Assembly: GCA_030323885.1 (NCBI GenBank)
Contig: CM059197.1
Coordinates: 32,330,209 to 32,394,208 of the forward strand
DNA length: 64,000 nt
From: Branchipolynoe longqiensis
Lineage: Eukaryota > Annelida > Polychaeta > Phyllodocida > Polynoidae
Reading direction: 5' to 3'
Below are positions 33,079 to 43,959 of this stretch, in pieces. The translations under genes were made by a program, and so were the position numbers. The notes under the pieces are model-generated. The model was not told the origin of the DNA. It worked only from the letters and a program-made list of their open reading frames with translations, and did no database searches. The first letter of the stretch is position 1. Each line of letters begins with the position of its first letter.

Positions 33079-33870
33079 GGGCTGTCACACTACGACCTAT
33101 GGCGGCGGCATAGCCATATGCGTAACTTACCGCAAAAATTTGAAATACATTATAGGTCGTCGTAAAGGCCCTGTCACATTACGGCGTATGGCATTAGCAT
33201 ATGCTGGCGTATGCGGTTTTTGACCCATACACTGTCATACGCCGTCATACGCCATCATACGCTATGCACGAGGTCCAAGCGGCATCTGAAGCATATGCCC
33301 AGCCTATGCCTAACCTATGCCTAACCTATGCCTAACCTACCCCTAGCCTATGGCGGCGTATTAAAAGCATATCCCGACCTATGCGCGGCATACTGTGATG
33401 AGGTTTGACGGTTGTGATTGACAAGTTCAGCGCACGCCCAACCTATGTGTAACCTATGTCGGCGTACGCATAGCGTACGTCGAGCATATGAGCAGCGTAT
33501 GAGCCATACGCCGCCATACGCTGAAAATATTTGAGCATGCTCAAATTTTTTTTGGACGAACGGGCGTATGAGGGCGTATGAGGGCGTATGGCGGCATATG
33601 CGTAGCGTATGCATAGCGTATGCATAGCGTATGATGGCGTATGATGGCGTATGGGTCGCAAATCCATATGCTAACACCATACGCCACAGTGTGACACCAC
33701 TTTTACACAACGTTGGGGGTACGCCAGAGACACCGGGCGGGTGTCAGTCCAGCGTACCCCCAACCTATGCTGACGTACCCTAACCTATGGGTACCCTATG
33801 TCAGCGTACGCATAGGGTACCCCTAGCGTATGAGCAGTGTATGATCCATATGCTGCCATACACTGACAAT
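33079..33870. mobile_element. Foldback family A, copy 1 (compound)
   Basis: A small unit (33079-33171) has ends GGGCTGTCACACTACGACC and TATAGGTCGTCGTAAAGG. Next to it a larger unit (about 33171-33697) has ends CCCTGTCACATTACGGCGTA and TACGCCACAGTGTGACACC. Inside, CATACGCCGT-type words at 10-bp spacing fill the left arm and GGCGTATGAG-type words fill the right arm. The pattern continues to 33870 with CCTATG words. There is no coding capacity; apparent long frames come from the repeat. Confidence 0.8.
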
Positions 33871-33939
33871 TTAGAACCAGTAGTTGACATAAGATCCTCC
33901 AAGGCATAGCGATTAACGTTATCCAAACGGATTAAAATT

Positions 33940-35065
33940 TTCCCAAGACCAAAACAGTCTGCATGCACTTCTGCCTGCTGCGTAGAATGCATGCGGAAAC
34001 GGAGCTGACCCTTGATGGGGATCCCATTAAAGTTGTTGAGGAAACCAAATTTTTGGGCCTCATTTTCGATGCAAAACTGTCTTTTGTGCCACATATAAAG
34101 TACCTGAAAACAAGATCCCTGCAAGCGCTAGATATTCTGAGGGTGCTGTCCAGCTCAGAGTGGGGAGTGGACAGAGATGTTCTGCTCTCCGCGTACCGAA
34201 CCTTGGTTCGGTCACGAGTGGATTACGGCAGCATAATATACGGTTCCGCAAGGAAATCGTATATTGGGCTGCTAGACACGGTCGACCACCAGGGGCTGCA
34301 CCTGGCCCTTGGGGCCTTCCGCACCTCACCAGTTCAGAGCCTGTACGTCGAAGCCAATGAACCATCACTTAACAACAGGAGAATCAAACTGGCCGTGCAA
34401 TATGTAGTCAAGATAAAAACCAATGCATTGAATTACTGCACACAATTGTCTATTCAAACAACATGACGAATCCAGGTATGAAGCCAGGCCGAATTACATC
34501 TGGCCACTGAGGCTCTGAATGAAACCTCATTTGGAGGCCTTAGGCATGTATTTGGACGTGTTGGAGGATGCCACAGTCCCAGAACATCCCCCATGGTCGT
34601 TGAGGAAGCCGTCGGTTATCCTCCGACTCCCGGAACTGAGGGGATTTTATGGCCCTGTGCCAACAATTTTACACTGCAGACAGTTTGTATGACCTTTTTA
34701 CTAAAGTAAAACAAGAAAACATTTTAGCCTTTTTGAGGGCAGCTGGACTGTACCACCTCATATAGTTTACTAAATAAATCCTATCAATTATTAATACAAC
34801 TTTTCTTTTTCTATGGGAATTTGTTTCCCTTGGCCACAAATATATGATTGTGAGCTTTTTAATTTAATGAGTGTCTATTGGCACATAATTGATTGTCTGC
34901 TTTTACATGTAAAAGCGATGGTTTGAACAAAAAACAAACATTTCTCGCCGTGAATATGTGTAACTTACCGCAAAAATTTGAAATACATTATAGGTCGTCG
35001 TAAAGGCCCTGTCACATTACGGCACGGCGTAAAGCAACCACCAATCAATCAATCAACTCAATCAG
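33940..35065 (+). mobile_element. Jockey-like LINE, internally deleted 3' part
   Basis: The frame from about 33963 gives the end of a reverse transcriptase domain: EETKFLGLIFDAKLSFVPH, ALDILRVLSSSEWGVDRDV, LVRSRVDYGSIIYGSARKS and HLALGAFRTSPVQSLYVEA. The downstream region keeps the connection to RNase H but then jumps from LRLPELR to the 3' UTR, so about 0.8 kb including RNase H is missing compared with 40375-41775. The 3' end has TAAAAGCGATGGTTTGAAC and a CAATCAATCAATCA tail. It is 5' truncated. Confidence 0.88.
34957..35020. repeat. Patch of foldback A sequence in the LINE tail
   Basis: About 62 bases (TGTAACTTACCGC through GTCACATTACGGC) are identical to 33121-33183 inside the foldback region. 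Here they replace roughly 15 bases expected in the LINE 3' UTR between GTGAATATG and CACGGCGTAAAGC. Confidence 0.8.
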
Positions 35066-35805
35066 AGCTCTTCTTTTTCATTGCAAATGGCTACCCCCTA
35101 TGGCGACGGCCATTTTTGAGGCAACCTACTGCTTTTGCCATTCAGACTAGCGTGACGGTAGGAATTTCTCTGAGATGACTCGGAGGCGTGCCCTGAACGT
35201 TTCTACTCAATTCGCCAGTTGCCATCTTAGCTCGATCTTCACCATTATTGTAGATGAAGTTAGCACAATATCTTCATTTCCCATGGTGAAGTGGTCATGG
35301 TCACCTGCAAAAGCGGCAATATAAAGTTAAATTATCGTTGTCAGTCGAAAAACATTACAATTGATGAGGAAATGTGGTGTATGTTTTTGTTGTATTAATT
35401 ATAAATAGGAAAGTGTTTGAAGAATTATATTTAGTTTCATTACTTTAAGTGGCTGTGACAATAAATCCGCTGTTATATAATACAAAATATATTCAGATTT
35501 CATATCTAATGGTAGTCCACAGTCAGCAGCACCTCGTCCACCCTCAGCAGCACCTCGTCCACGGACACAATTCTGTATTGTACTTTCAGTGTGTTGATTT
35601 TCTTTTTCCTGCATGCTGAGCTTTATCAACGTTAAAAGGGACATGTTTTGGATAAACGCAATATGCATGGTCATCTACCTACAAATAGAAATAAGTACAA
35701 GCTGAAATATTGTAATTAGAAAACATTTTTAATTACCATGAATTTATTAATACACCTAATTGTATTTTTGAAAAGAAATAAATGTTAAAAAAAACTTTAA
35801 ATGTT
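35066..35805. other. Unassigned spacer
   Basis: At 35516-35562 CAGCAGCACCTCGTCCAC occurs twice in tandem. A possible acceptor followed by a short open stretch lies at 35230-35310 on the minus strand, without a recognisable product. Confidence 0.4.
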
Positions 35806-35900
35806 TGCGTACCATTTAATTGGATCATACACCAACTGCAAATTTAGCCCAGTGAAAAATAAAGGTTTCAGTGTATTTATCTAATTTGTTGTAAGAAATT
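35806..35900 (-). repeat. Second copy of an intron/acceptor segment
   Basis: CACCAACTGCAAATTTAGCCC, AGTGAAAAATAAAGGTTTC and GTGTATTTATCTAATTTG match 38868-38940. On the minus strand both copies show the same TTTG(C/T)AG/TTGGTGTA acceptor. Here the exon that should follow decays after about 15 bases. Confidence 0.7.
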
Positions 35901-36068
35901 TAGATCAACAGGTTTACAGCCTTTATAATATAAAAATGGGTACCTAAGACGATATATCTGGAGAAGTTATCAATCTCCGATGAGAGGGTCAGTATTGTGA
36001 TGAACATCTAGATTGCTGAGTGAAGGCCTGTAAAGCATCAAGACATCGCACAAATGTTTCATATTCAC

Positions 36069-37277
36069 TGTGAAAGTACAACGTCTGAACACTTTGACTT
36101 CTGGATACTGAATGCTTTCTTCCCCGTCCAGGGATCTAGACCTCCGGCACACTTAGTCATGTGATGTCATCTCATTTGCATATATTACAGACGTGTCTAG
36201 ACATCTAGACGTCTATTACGCATATATCACATCCCCCCCCTCAAAGTATTTCTGAGACATGAAATGTTAAAAAAATCCCCATGAAACATACCAGGTTTAC
36301 TCATTCATCATACAGTAATACAATAAAATATACAAGCACTTAACTTAAACGAGTAGGCATAAGTAAGTAAGTAAGTAACTTAAACCACAGGTTTAGCGAG
36401 TGTCCGAGCGCACTATGGCACTGAAGTGCTTTGAACTATCCGGCTGCTTAGCCTCCACAAAACACATTGTCCATAATGACACAATAAAAATACATATTCA
36501 GTTGTATTTTCTTTCCATTGACAAAACAATTACCATCACTAATAACTAGTCCATAGCAATATTATGATGGAATTATATATCAATATCAGTGGCCTGGCAT
36601 CCGATGCTTGCATCTCAGTGCTCCGTGTTCACTGCTCGCTACCTCACCTGTTGCTTAGCTGGCCTGACATTCTGCGCGTCTTCATCCGGGCCGTTTTCAT
36701 TACAGCCGTTCGACTCTGTCGATGATCTGTGCATCTGTGCTTCTTGGCATCTGTGCAGTCGTGTCTGTTCCTCTAGGCATGCATGCATTTGTGGGCCATC
36801 ACTTAGGGCCCTGTCCTCCAATCTGTCCATTCAGATATGGCGTTCTGCTTGCTTGTCTGTGAGTGGTCCGATCCTGTCTCGGTCAGCGAGCGCGATGGAC
36901 ATATTGGCGAAAACTCAATAAAAGTCAGCCACGTGAAGGAAGATGCAGCATTGCACTCGTTCTGCCTTCAATATGACACCTGCAGCAATGGCGTATATCT
37001 CATATGCTCTGATCCATGTTTTCCAGTTCGATCTTGCGTTGTTGCTGAGGACAAGCTGACCAGGCGGCCGCAAACCCAGCAGTGCATTAACGGGCGGCAT
37101 TCTTCCATGTGAAAGTACAACGTCTGAACACTTTGACTTCTGGATACTGAATGCTTTATTCCCCGTCCAGGGATCTAGAGCTTGGCACACTTAGTCATGT
37201 GACGTCATCTCATTTGCATATATTACAGATGTGTCTAGACGTCTAGATGTCTAGACGTCTATTATGCATATATCACA
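36069..37277 (-). mobile_element. Non-autonomous LTR element with gag stub, 1.2 kb
   Basis: Near-identical terminal repeats lie at 37108-37277 (170 bases, 5' on the minus strand) and 36069-36231 (163 bases). They have ends TGTGATATATG and TTTCACA. Target duplication TTCAC is present at 36064-36068 and 37278-37282. A G-run purine tract precedes the 3' LTR. The interior is only about 880 bases: a gag N-terminus of 61 codons, then GC-richer sequence without pol. A 63-codon frame at 36830-36639 (MDRLEDRALSDGPQMHACL) has no recognised domain. It must have used proteins from a full relative of the Mag-like type. Confidence 0.88.
36915..37100 (-). pseudogene. Gag N-terminal stub
   Basis: It starts MPPVNALLGLRPPGQ eight bases after the LTR and continues WKTWIRAYEIYAIAAGVI and RVQCCIFLHVADFY, then stop. 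It aligns with the Mag-like gag at 27821 (WIDSYRIYAVAAGV, VQCCVFLHVAG) up to the same point and is cut off there. The conserved Trp and the AIAAGV and CCIFLHVA words are intact. Confidence 0.88.
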
Positions 37278-37365
37278 TTCACTACCATATGTATCACACG
37301 TCTGCACCTTTAAACCAATGAGCGCCTAGACCTGGTCAGCTTAAATTTATTACTACAAAAGGTGG

Positions 37366-37856
37366 TCAGCCACAAAACGTTAGCAAGTGTCCACCGTCCT
37401 TCCCCTTCACCACATGTACAATTCTATGCAATAACTGGCACAGAGAAGAGGCATTGCTCAAAATAATTTGGCGTTCCTGAACCTGTGTGTACAAAATAAA
37501 AAATACATACAGCATATTATCGAAAGGATATGTGTTTTGCAGAATTATATCCTTTCCTTGATATCTAATGTTGCCTCCCCACTTTGGACTAGCAATGACA
37601 ACCCGATTGATACATCTTTCTGACAAATTCTTACTCAGTTTCTTGGGTGTCTTGGGAGGATTGAAATAAAGCGGTTTCATATCTTTTCCAGTTTTCTGTC
37701 TCTTTGGCTTCCAAAATTCTTTTGGTGGCTCTAAAGGCCATTTTCTCTTAATAACTTGAAGTTTCTGCTTATCTTCAGACAACCCTTTGTAGGTTTGGAC
37801 TTCCACAATTTGTCCCTTTATATTCTGGTGATGTAGCTGTACAAACTCTGCAGGTC
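37366..37856 (-). pseudogene. Unrecognised gene fragment, C-terminal exon
   Basis: An open frame of about 160 codons runs from RPAEFVQLHHQNIKGQIVE through KWPLEPPKEFWKPKRQK and YPFDNMLYVFFILYTQ to a stop after HLLTFCG. It is protein-like: basic, proline-rich in the middle, hydrophobic PFDNMLYVFFILY later. The frame begins exactly where foldback element 37860-38788 ends. Beyond that element, 38792-38873 supplies VGVRSNSIIENNFRNAKRRF on the same strand. The N-x-x-E-N-x-F-x-x-x-K pattern followed by R-P-x-E-F recalls the C-terminal part of some DDE-type transposon proteins, but I cannot name the family. Confidence 0.5.
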
Positions 37857-37859
37857 TTA

Positions 37860-38788
37860 TGGGGCTGTCACACTACGGCATATGGCGTTAGCGTATGGGT
37901 TTTTGACCCATACGCCGTCATACGCTGTCATACGCCGTCATACGCCATCATACGCTACAAATAGGTTAGGCATAGGTTGGGCATATGCCATATACGCTTG
38001 TCATATGCCGTCATATGCCTGTCCGTCCAACAATTTTTGTGCATGCTCAAAATGGGCAGCGTATGGCAGCGTGTGGCTCATACGCTGCTCATACGCTAGA
38101 CGTATGCTATGCATACGCCGGCATAGGTTACGCATAGGTTAGGGGTACGTCGGCATAGGTTGGGCGTATGTTTCACCGACACCATCCAGGTGTCTCTGGT
38201 GTACTCACAATGTTCTGTAATGGGGCTGTCACACTACGGTGTATGGCATTAGTGTGTGGGTTTTCGACCCATACGCCGTCATGTCGAAAACCCATACGCC
38301 ATCATACGCCATCATACGATACGCATAGGTTAGGTATAGGTTGGGCATATGCCTTATATGCTCATCATACGCCGTCATACGCCATCTTTTACGCCCGTCC
38401 ATCCAAAAATTGTTGTGCATGCTCAAAATGTTCAGCGTATGGCAGCGTATGGCTCATGCGCTGCTCATACGCTAGATGTACGCTATGCATACGCTGGCAT
38501 ATGTTACGCATAGGTTAGGGGTACGTCGGCATAGGTTGGGCATACGCTGAACTTGTCAATCACAACCATCAAACCACATCACAGTACGCCACGCATAGGT
38601 CCGGTTACGTTTTGCATACGTCGATATACAGTGGGGATTCGGTAGCCATACTCCAGGCATATGCTACGCGTACGTTTCATACGTCGCAGGAGCAAAAAGG
38701 TCGGCTTACGTCGACCTATGAAGTTTTTCAAATTATTGCGCCACGTTACGCATACGCCACCGCCATACGTCGTAGTCTGACAGGTCCT
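37860..38788. mobile_element. Foldback family A, copy 2, with TTA target duplication
   Basis: The left end is TGGGGCTGTCACACTACGG, and the right end is the complement of AGGACCTGTCAGACTACG. TTA flanks both sides (37857-37859 and 38789-38791), as in PIF/Harbinger-type insertion. Inside, a unit of about 360 bases occurs twice (37861 and 38221 both start GGGGCTGTCACACTACGG). It is made of CATACGCCGT and GGCATAGGTT words. The element splits an open reading frame on the minus strand. Confidence 0.85.
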
Positions 38789-38791
38789 TTA

Positions 38792-38873
38792 GTCGGATTC
38801 CTCTCTTTGTCAGTAAATCGTCTTTTTGCATTCCTAAAGTTGTTTTCAATAATGCTGTTGGATCTTACACCAA
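38792..38873 (-). pseudogene. Unrecognised gene fragment, upstream part of the split exon
   Basis: After acceptor TAAATTTGTAG the reading is VGVRSNSIIENNFRNAKRRF then TDKERNPTK, running into the foldback element. It continues in the frame at 37856-37366 beyond the insertion, apart from target-duplication bases. The preceding intron end has a near copy at 35806-35900. Confidence 0.5.
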
Positions 38874-38954
38874 CTACAAATTTAGCCCAGTGAAAAGCCA
38901 AGTGAAAAATAAAGGTTTGAGTGTATTTATCTAATTTGTTGTAATAATTCTCAT

Positions 38955-39028
38955 TTATTGTGATGACTTCCTGATGATGGTATCGTGAAGAGATTGCCCA
39001 ACAACTCTCCGCTCCACAAAGGGAAGAA
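38955..39028 (-). other. Possible upstream exon of the same decayed gene
   Basis: Acceptor ATTATAAATTTAG precedes FFPLWSGELLGNLFTIPSSG. The P-L-W-S-G-x-L-L-G pattern fits the type of protein suggested by the downstream exons. The frame soon closes and no clear donor is seen. Confidence 0.3.
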
Positions 39029-39334
39029 CTAAATTATAAATCACGTATTTAACTTAAAACTGAAATTTAATTGTAGGCCTACTGGGTGCATGAAAATCCT
39101 TAAAATATCGCCCAGCAATCGACGCCATTTGCAATTTTGTATTACACATGATCTTATTCCAAAAGTTGTATTAATTGGACAAAATAATTACTTCAATATT
39201 ATGAATTGTAGGTAACATTTAAGACAAATATATAACAAACTAAATGGATTTGTCTGTTCAGTTTTTGGATGATTGTTCATAAGAAACGTAGTAGCTGAAG
39301 TGATACGACCAATCTGAAAATCGGCCGTTTTTCA

Positions 39335-39505
39335 CACTACAAACTATATGATTGTGAGTTTATAAAATTCATGAGTGTCCATTGACACAAAATTGATTGT
39401 ATGCTTTTACATGTAAAAGCGAGGGTTTGAACAAAAACAAACATTTCTCGCCGTGAATCTGGCCTATGCTGCCGACCTGGCATAAAGCAACCACCAATCA
39501 AATCA
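39335..39505 (+). mobile_element. Jockey-like LINE 3' tail only
   Basis: TATATGATTGTGAGTTTATA, TGCTTTTACATGTAAAAGCG and TTTCTCGCCGTGAATCTGGCC match the tails at 34845 and 41600. It ends CACCAATCAAATCA. Confidence 0.8.
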
Positions 39506-39599
39506 CACTACAATTAACACCCAAATATTACTAAGTTGCACAATTTTATTAACCACAATATGTAAGCATATAGTAATAAAATATTTCCTACCTATTTAC

Positions 39600-39751
39600 T
39601 TATGAATAGCATCCCAAAATGATGAAGAATTGTCCATTTTGCTGCTCACTGTTTGGGAAGTGGCACTGACAACATGTGCCACCATTTGTATCCTCACCAG
39701 GAGTTGTCCACTGGTTGCAAAAGATATCTACACACCTTAGTGAAGATCGCC
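39600..39751 (-). other. Possible cysteine-rich exon
   Basis: Acceptor TTTTCAAATTCAG precedes an open stretch giving RSSLRCVDIFCNQWTTPGED then GGTCCQCHFP and a stop at 39600. Five cysteines in paired spacing suggest a zinc-binding segment. It may belong to the decayed gene downstream. Confidence 0.3.
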
Positions 39752-40009
39752 CTGAATTTGAAAATCATATCACTTTAAAGTTCTCAAAATGATCTTGACA
39801 ATGCTATAGAAATTATATGGATAATCTTAAAAGAAATTTATTGGTGAGACTTTAAACGTTTGTGTAATTTTGAATAAAAATATAGAGCAGGATATTCAGT
39901 AAAACCTTTCAAGTTTTATACATAATTCAAGCTTAGAATGTGTACTATCATGTTCTGTTATCAGATAGTTCATGCCTTTAACCACCAGAGAACGCCACCT
40001 GAAGACCGC

Positions 40010-40345
40010 ATAGGTGACTTTCTATAGATGTGGCCATAGCACTGCAGTTTGCATCTCCTTACAATTGTCAGGAGATCTTTATGGCCTTGCACCAACAATT
40101 TTACAAGGCAAACTGCAGTGTTATGGCCATATTCCACATTCATCAGGTCTGACCAAAACCATCTTACAAGGCACAATGAAAGGGAGAAGAAAACAAGGCA
40201 GACAAAGGAAGAGATAGGGGGAGGGGGCGAAGACAATATTAGGGATCGGATAGGCCTGGAGTTCGACAAGTCACAGAGGGCAGTAGAGAACATGGACAAC
40301 TAGAGAAAACTGGTGGCACATTTATCTGACCCTCGCTGTTAAGGG
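40010..40345 (+). mobile_element. LINE 3' end, RGRQRKRW type
   Basis: The reading KLQCYGHIPHSSGLTK, RRKQGRQRKR and DRIGLEFDKSQRAVEN is a familiar C-terminus of a LINE ORF2. It spans two frames and is followed by GATGATGATG. Its left part is duplicated in inverted form (CACTGCAGTTTGC and GCAAACTGCAGTG around 40042-40120). Confidence 0.75.
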
Positions 40346-40374
40346 AGTGATGATGATGTTGACAGACTCTGTTT

Positions 40375-41775
40375 TTCATTATTTATGTCGAAACCAACAA
40401 ACCATCACTTAACAACAGGAGAATCAAACTGCCATGCAATACATAGTCAAGTTAAAAACCAATGCATTGAATCCTGCATACAATTGTCTATTTGAAACAC
40501 GCAACAAATCCAGGTATGGGGCCAGGCCGAATTGTATCAGGCCCCTGAGGCTCCGAATGAAACCTCATTTGGAGGCTTTAGGCATGGATTTGGATGTGTT
40601 GGAGGATGCCAAAGTCCCAGAACATCTGCCCTGGTTGTTACGGAAGCCGTCGGTTATCCTTCGACTTGCGGAAATGAGAAAGTCTGGGACACATCTGCTT
40701 GAATATCAAAGACTACATGCAGAGATTCAAAACCAGTTTAAAGACCACCTCTCCATATACACCGATGGTTCCGAAGACAAAAGCTGGGTAGCGGCTGCGG
40801 CAGTTTGCCAAGGGAAAGAATTTGGTGTTCGCATGCCCGATCAGAGCTTGATTTTCACTGCAGAAGCCCAAGCACTCTACCTTGCGTTGGAGTATGTGGA
40901 GATTTCCAACCACACTAACTATGTTGTATAGAGTGATTCGTTCTCCTGTCTCCAGGCTGTTGCTGGACTGAAAATAGACCACCCTATGGTGGCAAAGGTC
41001 ATGTATAAAATGAACCAACTGGCAACAGATGGATATGACATCCACCTGTGCTGAGTGCCTGGCCATGCCGCCATCTGAGGAAACAAACGAGCTGATCGGG
41101 CTGCGAGGGAGGCTCTAAACTGTGATGTTGAGTCGTGTCTGATCCCTCACTCTGATCTGAAACCACTAATAGCCACCCACATCAAATCCAAATAGCAACA
41201 TGAGTGGGATGATAACATCAATAAACTGCAAGAAATTGAACCATCTGTGGGAAAACCACCACACAGGAGTTTGGCGGGACCAAGTGGTCCTTAGCCACTG
41301 CCGTATTGGCTACTCGCAGCTTACACATGCTTTTCTTTTCAAGGGGGACCCTCCCCCTGAATGTATTGGGTGTCAGTCCCCACTTATACTCAAACATATT
41401 TTAATAAGTTGTGTCGATTTCTTGGCCCTGCGCCAAAAGCTTTACACTGCAAGCGGCATGCACAACCTTTTCACAAAAGTAAAACAAGAAAATATTTGAG
41501 CCGTTTTAAGGGCAGCTCGTGTATATCATCACATATAGTCCATTAAACCAATTAGATCAATTAACAACCTTTAACTTTGATCTTAATTCTATTCCCTTTA
41601 ACCACAACTTATGTAACTGTGAGCTTTTTAAATCCACAGTGTACTGATACAAAATTGATTCTGTGCTTTTGCATTCTGTAAAAGTGATGGTTGAATAAAA
41701 ACCAAACAATTCTCACCGTGAATATGGCCTATGCTGCTGATACGGCGTAAAGAAATCACCAATTAATCAATCATT
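40375..41775 (+). mobile_element. Jockey-like LINE, RNase H to 3' end
   Basis: The frame at 40434 reads through to the RNase H core HLSIYTDGSEDKSWVAAAAV and FTAEAQALYLALEYVE, with a TAG in place of the next core codons. After further shifts, 41200-41499 gives VVLSHCRIGYSQLTHAFLF and the cysteine block PECIGCQSPLILKHILISC, the usual zinc-finger-like C-terminus. The 3' UTR and tail match 34800-35060. It is 5' truncated and degraded by stops and shifts. Confidence 0.88.
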
Positions 41776-42707
41776 ATTTTAACTATTTGTGTGTAATATT
41801 CACTTACATGTCAAGGTTATCCCCGATTTTCCCAAAGAATGTAACATCAAAATCTGTCTTTAGTTATTTAGTTGTTTTATTCATTGACACACAAAAACTA
41901 GAAGAATTTCTTACAAATATAATGCTATAATTGAATACGTCTCTATTCATTTTAGCAAAACATATTTCCCATTTTCACCGAATAATATTTTCCTGATATG
42001 ACCTTAGATATTTTCAAGATGTAAAACCCCAACAACCACAAACAAACCTAAACACACTTTCCATGGTAATTAGATAACAATTACAACATATCATTCGAGA
42101 CCTTCCCAGGTTACCAATATCCGAACTAATACTGTTTGGTCAGAAATAACAATACGCAAGCTACATTTAATGCTTAATACATTGCATTTCCGCATAATTG
42201 TTTTATGTGCAAGGACCGACACTGGGTGTTTACGTTGAATTGCTGACTTGTTTAATTCACAAAAACAGTGAAGTTGATTGCTCGTCTCCTGGAGGAGAAG
42301 TGCTGGTGCTGGCGGCAACCGAGCGGGGAGTTCTGGGATGAGGGGGTAGAGGGCGCCTCAATAGAGCCTTCTGATAGGCTGGCATGAGCCTCTGAGCCAG
42401 TGAGCCGAGAGTCCAGATGGAGGAAAGTGGAAAAGCTGTGTCGACATCTTCTACTCTTATGAGCTACAATTCTTGTGTATTACGCACGACATCTACTCTT
42501 ATGAATCAGCTGCAATTCGTGTGTATTACGTACCAGTTCAGACTACTAATACTATGTATTTAGCATGTATTGTTTCATAAAAGAAATAGTTAGTTAATGT
42601 AATCGAACCTCTCACTGTTGTAACCTATGGTGTCCAGCATTTTGACATGCATGCCAGTTTTCTAGTTACGTGTTTTCTCTTCAAACATATCTAAAAGTTA
42701 CCGCTTT
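41776..42707. other. Spacer with a SINE tail scrap
   Basis: At 41994-42050 a SINE type 1 tail (CTGATATGACCTTAGATA) survives alone. At 42440-42545 TCTACTCTTATGA and GTGTATTACG each occur twice. Nothing else is recognised. Confidence 0.5.
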
Positions 42708-42734
42708 TAAAGTTGCATAGTCCGATGGTTATAA

Positions 42735-42790
<56 letters not shown>

Positions 42791-42828
42791 TTGCTAGAAC
42801 CCCAAACCATCGGACTACACAACTTTAA
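42708..42828. mobile_element. MITE family E ends around a (TA)n core
   Basis: TTAAAGTTGCATAGTCCGATG and CATCGGACTACACAACTTTA enclose only a TA microsatellite of about 50 bases. Nearly the whole interior has been lost. Confidence 0.8.
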
Positions 42829-42910
42829 TATATATAGGCATTTAACCATGTCTGTCGTTTTAGCATTTTTTTTTTTATGCCAGTGACCTCATCTGTCCAA
42901 AGCGAAGTAC

Positions 42911-43092
42911 AGTAAAACCTCTCTATCCGACCACCTCCACAGATCGACCACTCCTCGATATCGATCGCTTTATTTGGGTCCCAACAATACCATTGTGACC
43001 ATATTCTAATTCACTAAACCGACCACCTCCCTAAATGGACCACTTAAAGACGGTCACAAGGTCGGTCGATTTAGAGAGGGTTTTCTGTATGT
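42911..43092. mobile_element. MITE family G, copy 3
   Basis: It begins ACAGTAAAACCTCTCTATCC and ends AGAGAGGGTTTTCTGTA, with GGTCCCAACAATACC inside. It is near full length. Confidence 0.8.
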
Positions 43093-43525
43093 TTTAAAGA
43101 AAAGAAATAACAGATTAGCTAGTCTTTATTCACGACATTAGTTCACGACTTTGCCGCATCGAGCGACCGCCATGCTCACACAGTGGCGCCCCCACGTGGA
43201 GAAGAGCTGTACTAAAGCTAGGTGTCAAAGTCTTGAAGCTGTTAAATGCATCACTGTCAACTGCCCCCTATTCCAGTCAACACCGCGCATCCTTTGTCGG
43301 GCTCAGAGAGGCCACCCCAGATACCCCCGAGGCCAAATGAGGTCAGAGATATAAAATAAAATAAAAACCTACACACTCACACAGTGACAGACACACAAAG
43401 CAACAACAAAAATAACCCACTCAGCTGTTCAAGGGAAACTTGATTCAACCGATATCAGCGCAGAAGGTGGGCGAAAGGAAATCCAGGGAACCCCAATTAA
43501 ATGGACAGCAGTGTATATGAATGGG

Positions 43526-43640
43526 AACAGCACGGGATGGACTAGTGGCTGAGTGGGTGCGGCAGGTCGTGGGTTCGATCCCAAACCGAGATTTGAAACA
43601 TTGATTTGGATCACTCACTGCACTGTGGGAAGCTAAAACT
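43526..43640 (+). mobile_element. tRNA-like SINE head, another type
   Basis: CACGGGATGGACTAGTGGC (A-box side) and GTCGTGGGTTCGATCCC (B-box) lie at tRNA-like spacing. The body after AAACATTGATTTGGATC does not match types 1-3. Confidence 0.5.
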
Positions 43641-43959
43641 GCATTGTCTGATGAAAGCATGAACCATTCGAAACCAAACTATTTCGCTTGATTTGAACTG
43701 ACAATTCTTTTAGTGTTAAAAATGAACCAGGGAATTCTGTAATCAAATTGCGATTTCTCAGTCAGCAGAAGGGATGCAGATAGGAAAGTGGTATACAAAT
43801 GAAGAGATGTGAAAATGCACATAACTAATTAAGTTTTAAATGGTATTTAAAGCAGGATTCGATGTCTTAAAAGCGGCATAGTCCAATGAAGCATAACATT
43901 GCCAAAGCTAAAACAATTATCTAGATTTTATTCTACATATCTAACTTAGATACTGGTAC

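Noticed and set aside
33348..33710. Long minus-strand frames in the foldback region, and similar ones at 37882-38518
   Set aside because: They are made of the 10-bp repeated word (readings such as HTPSYA over and over), not a protein.
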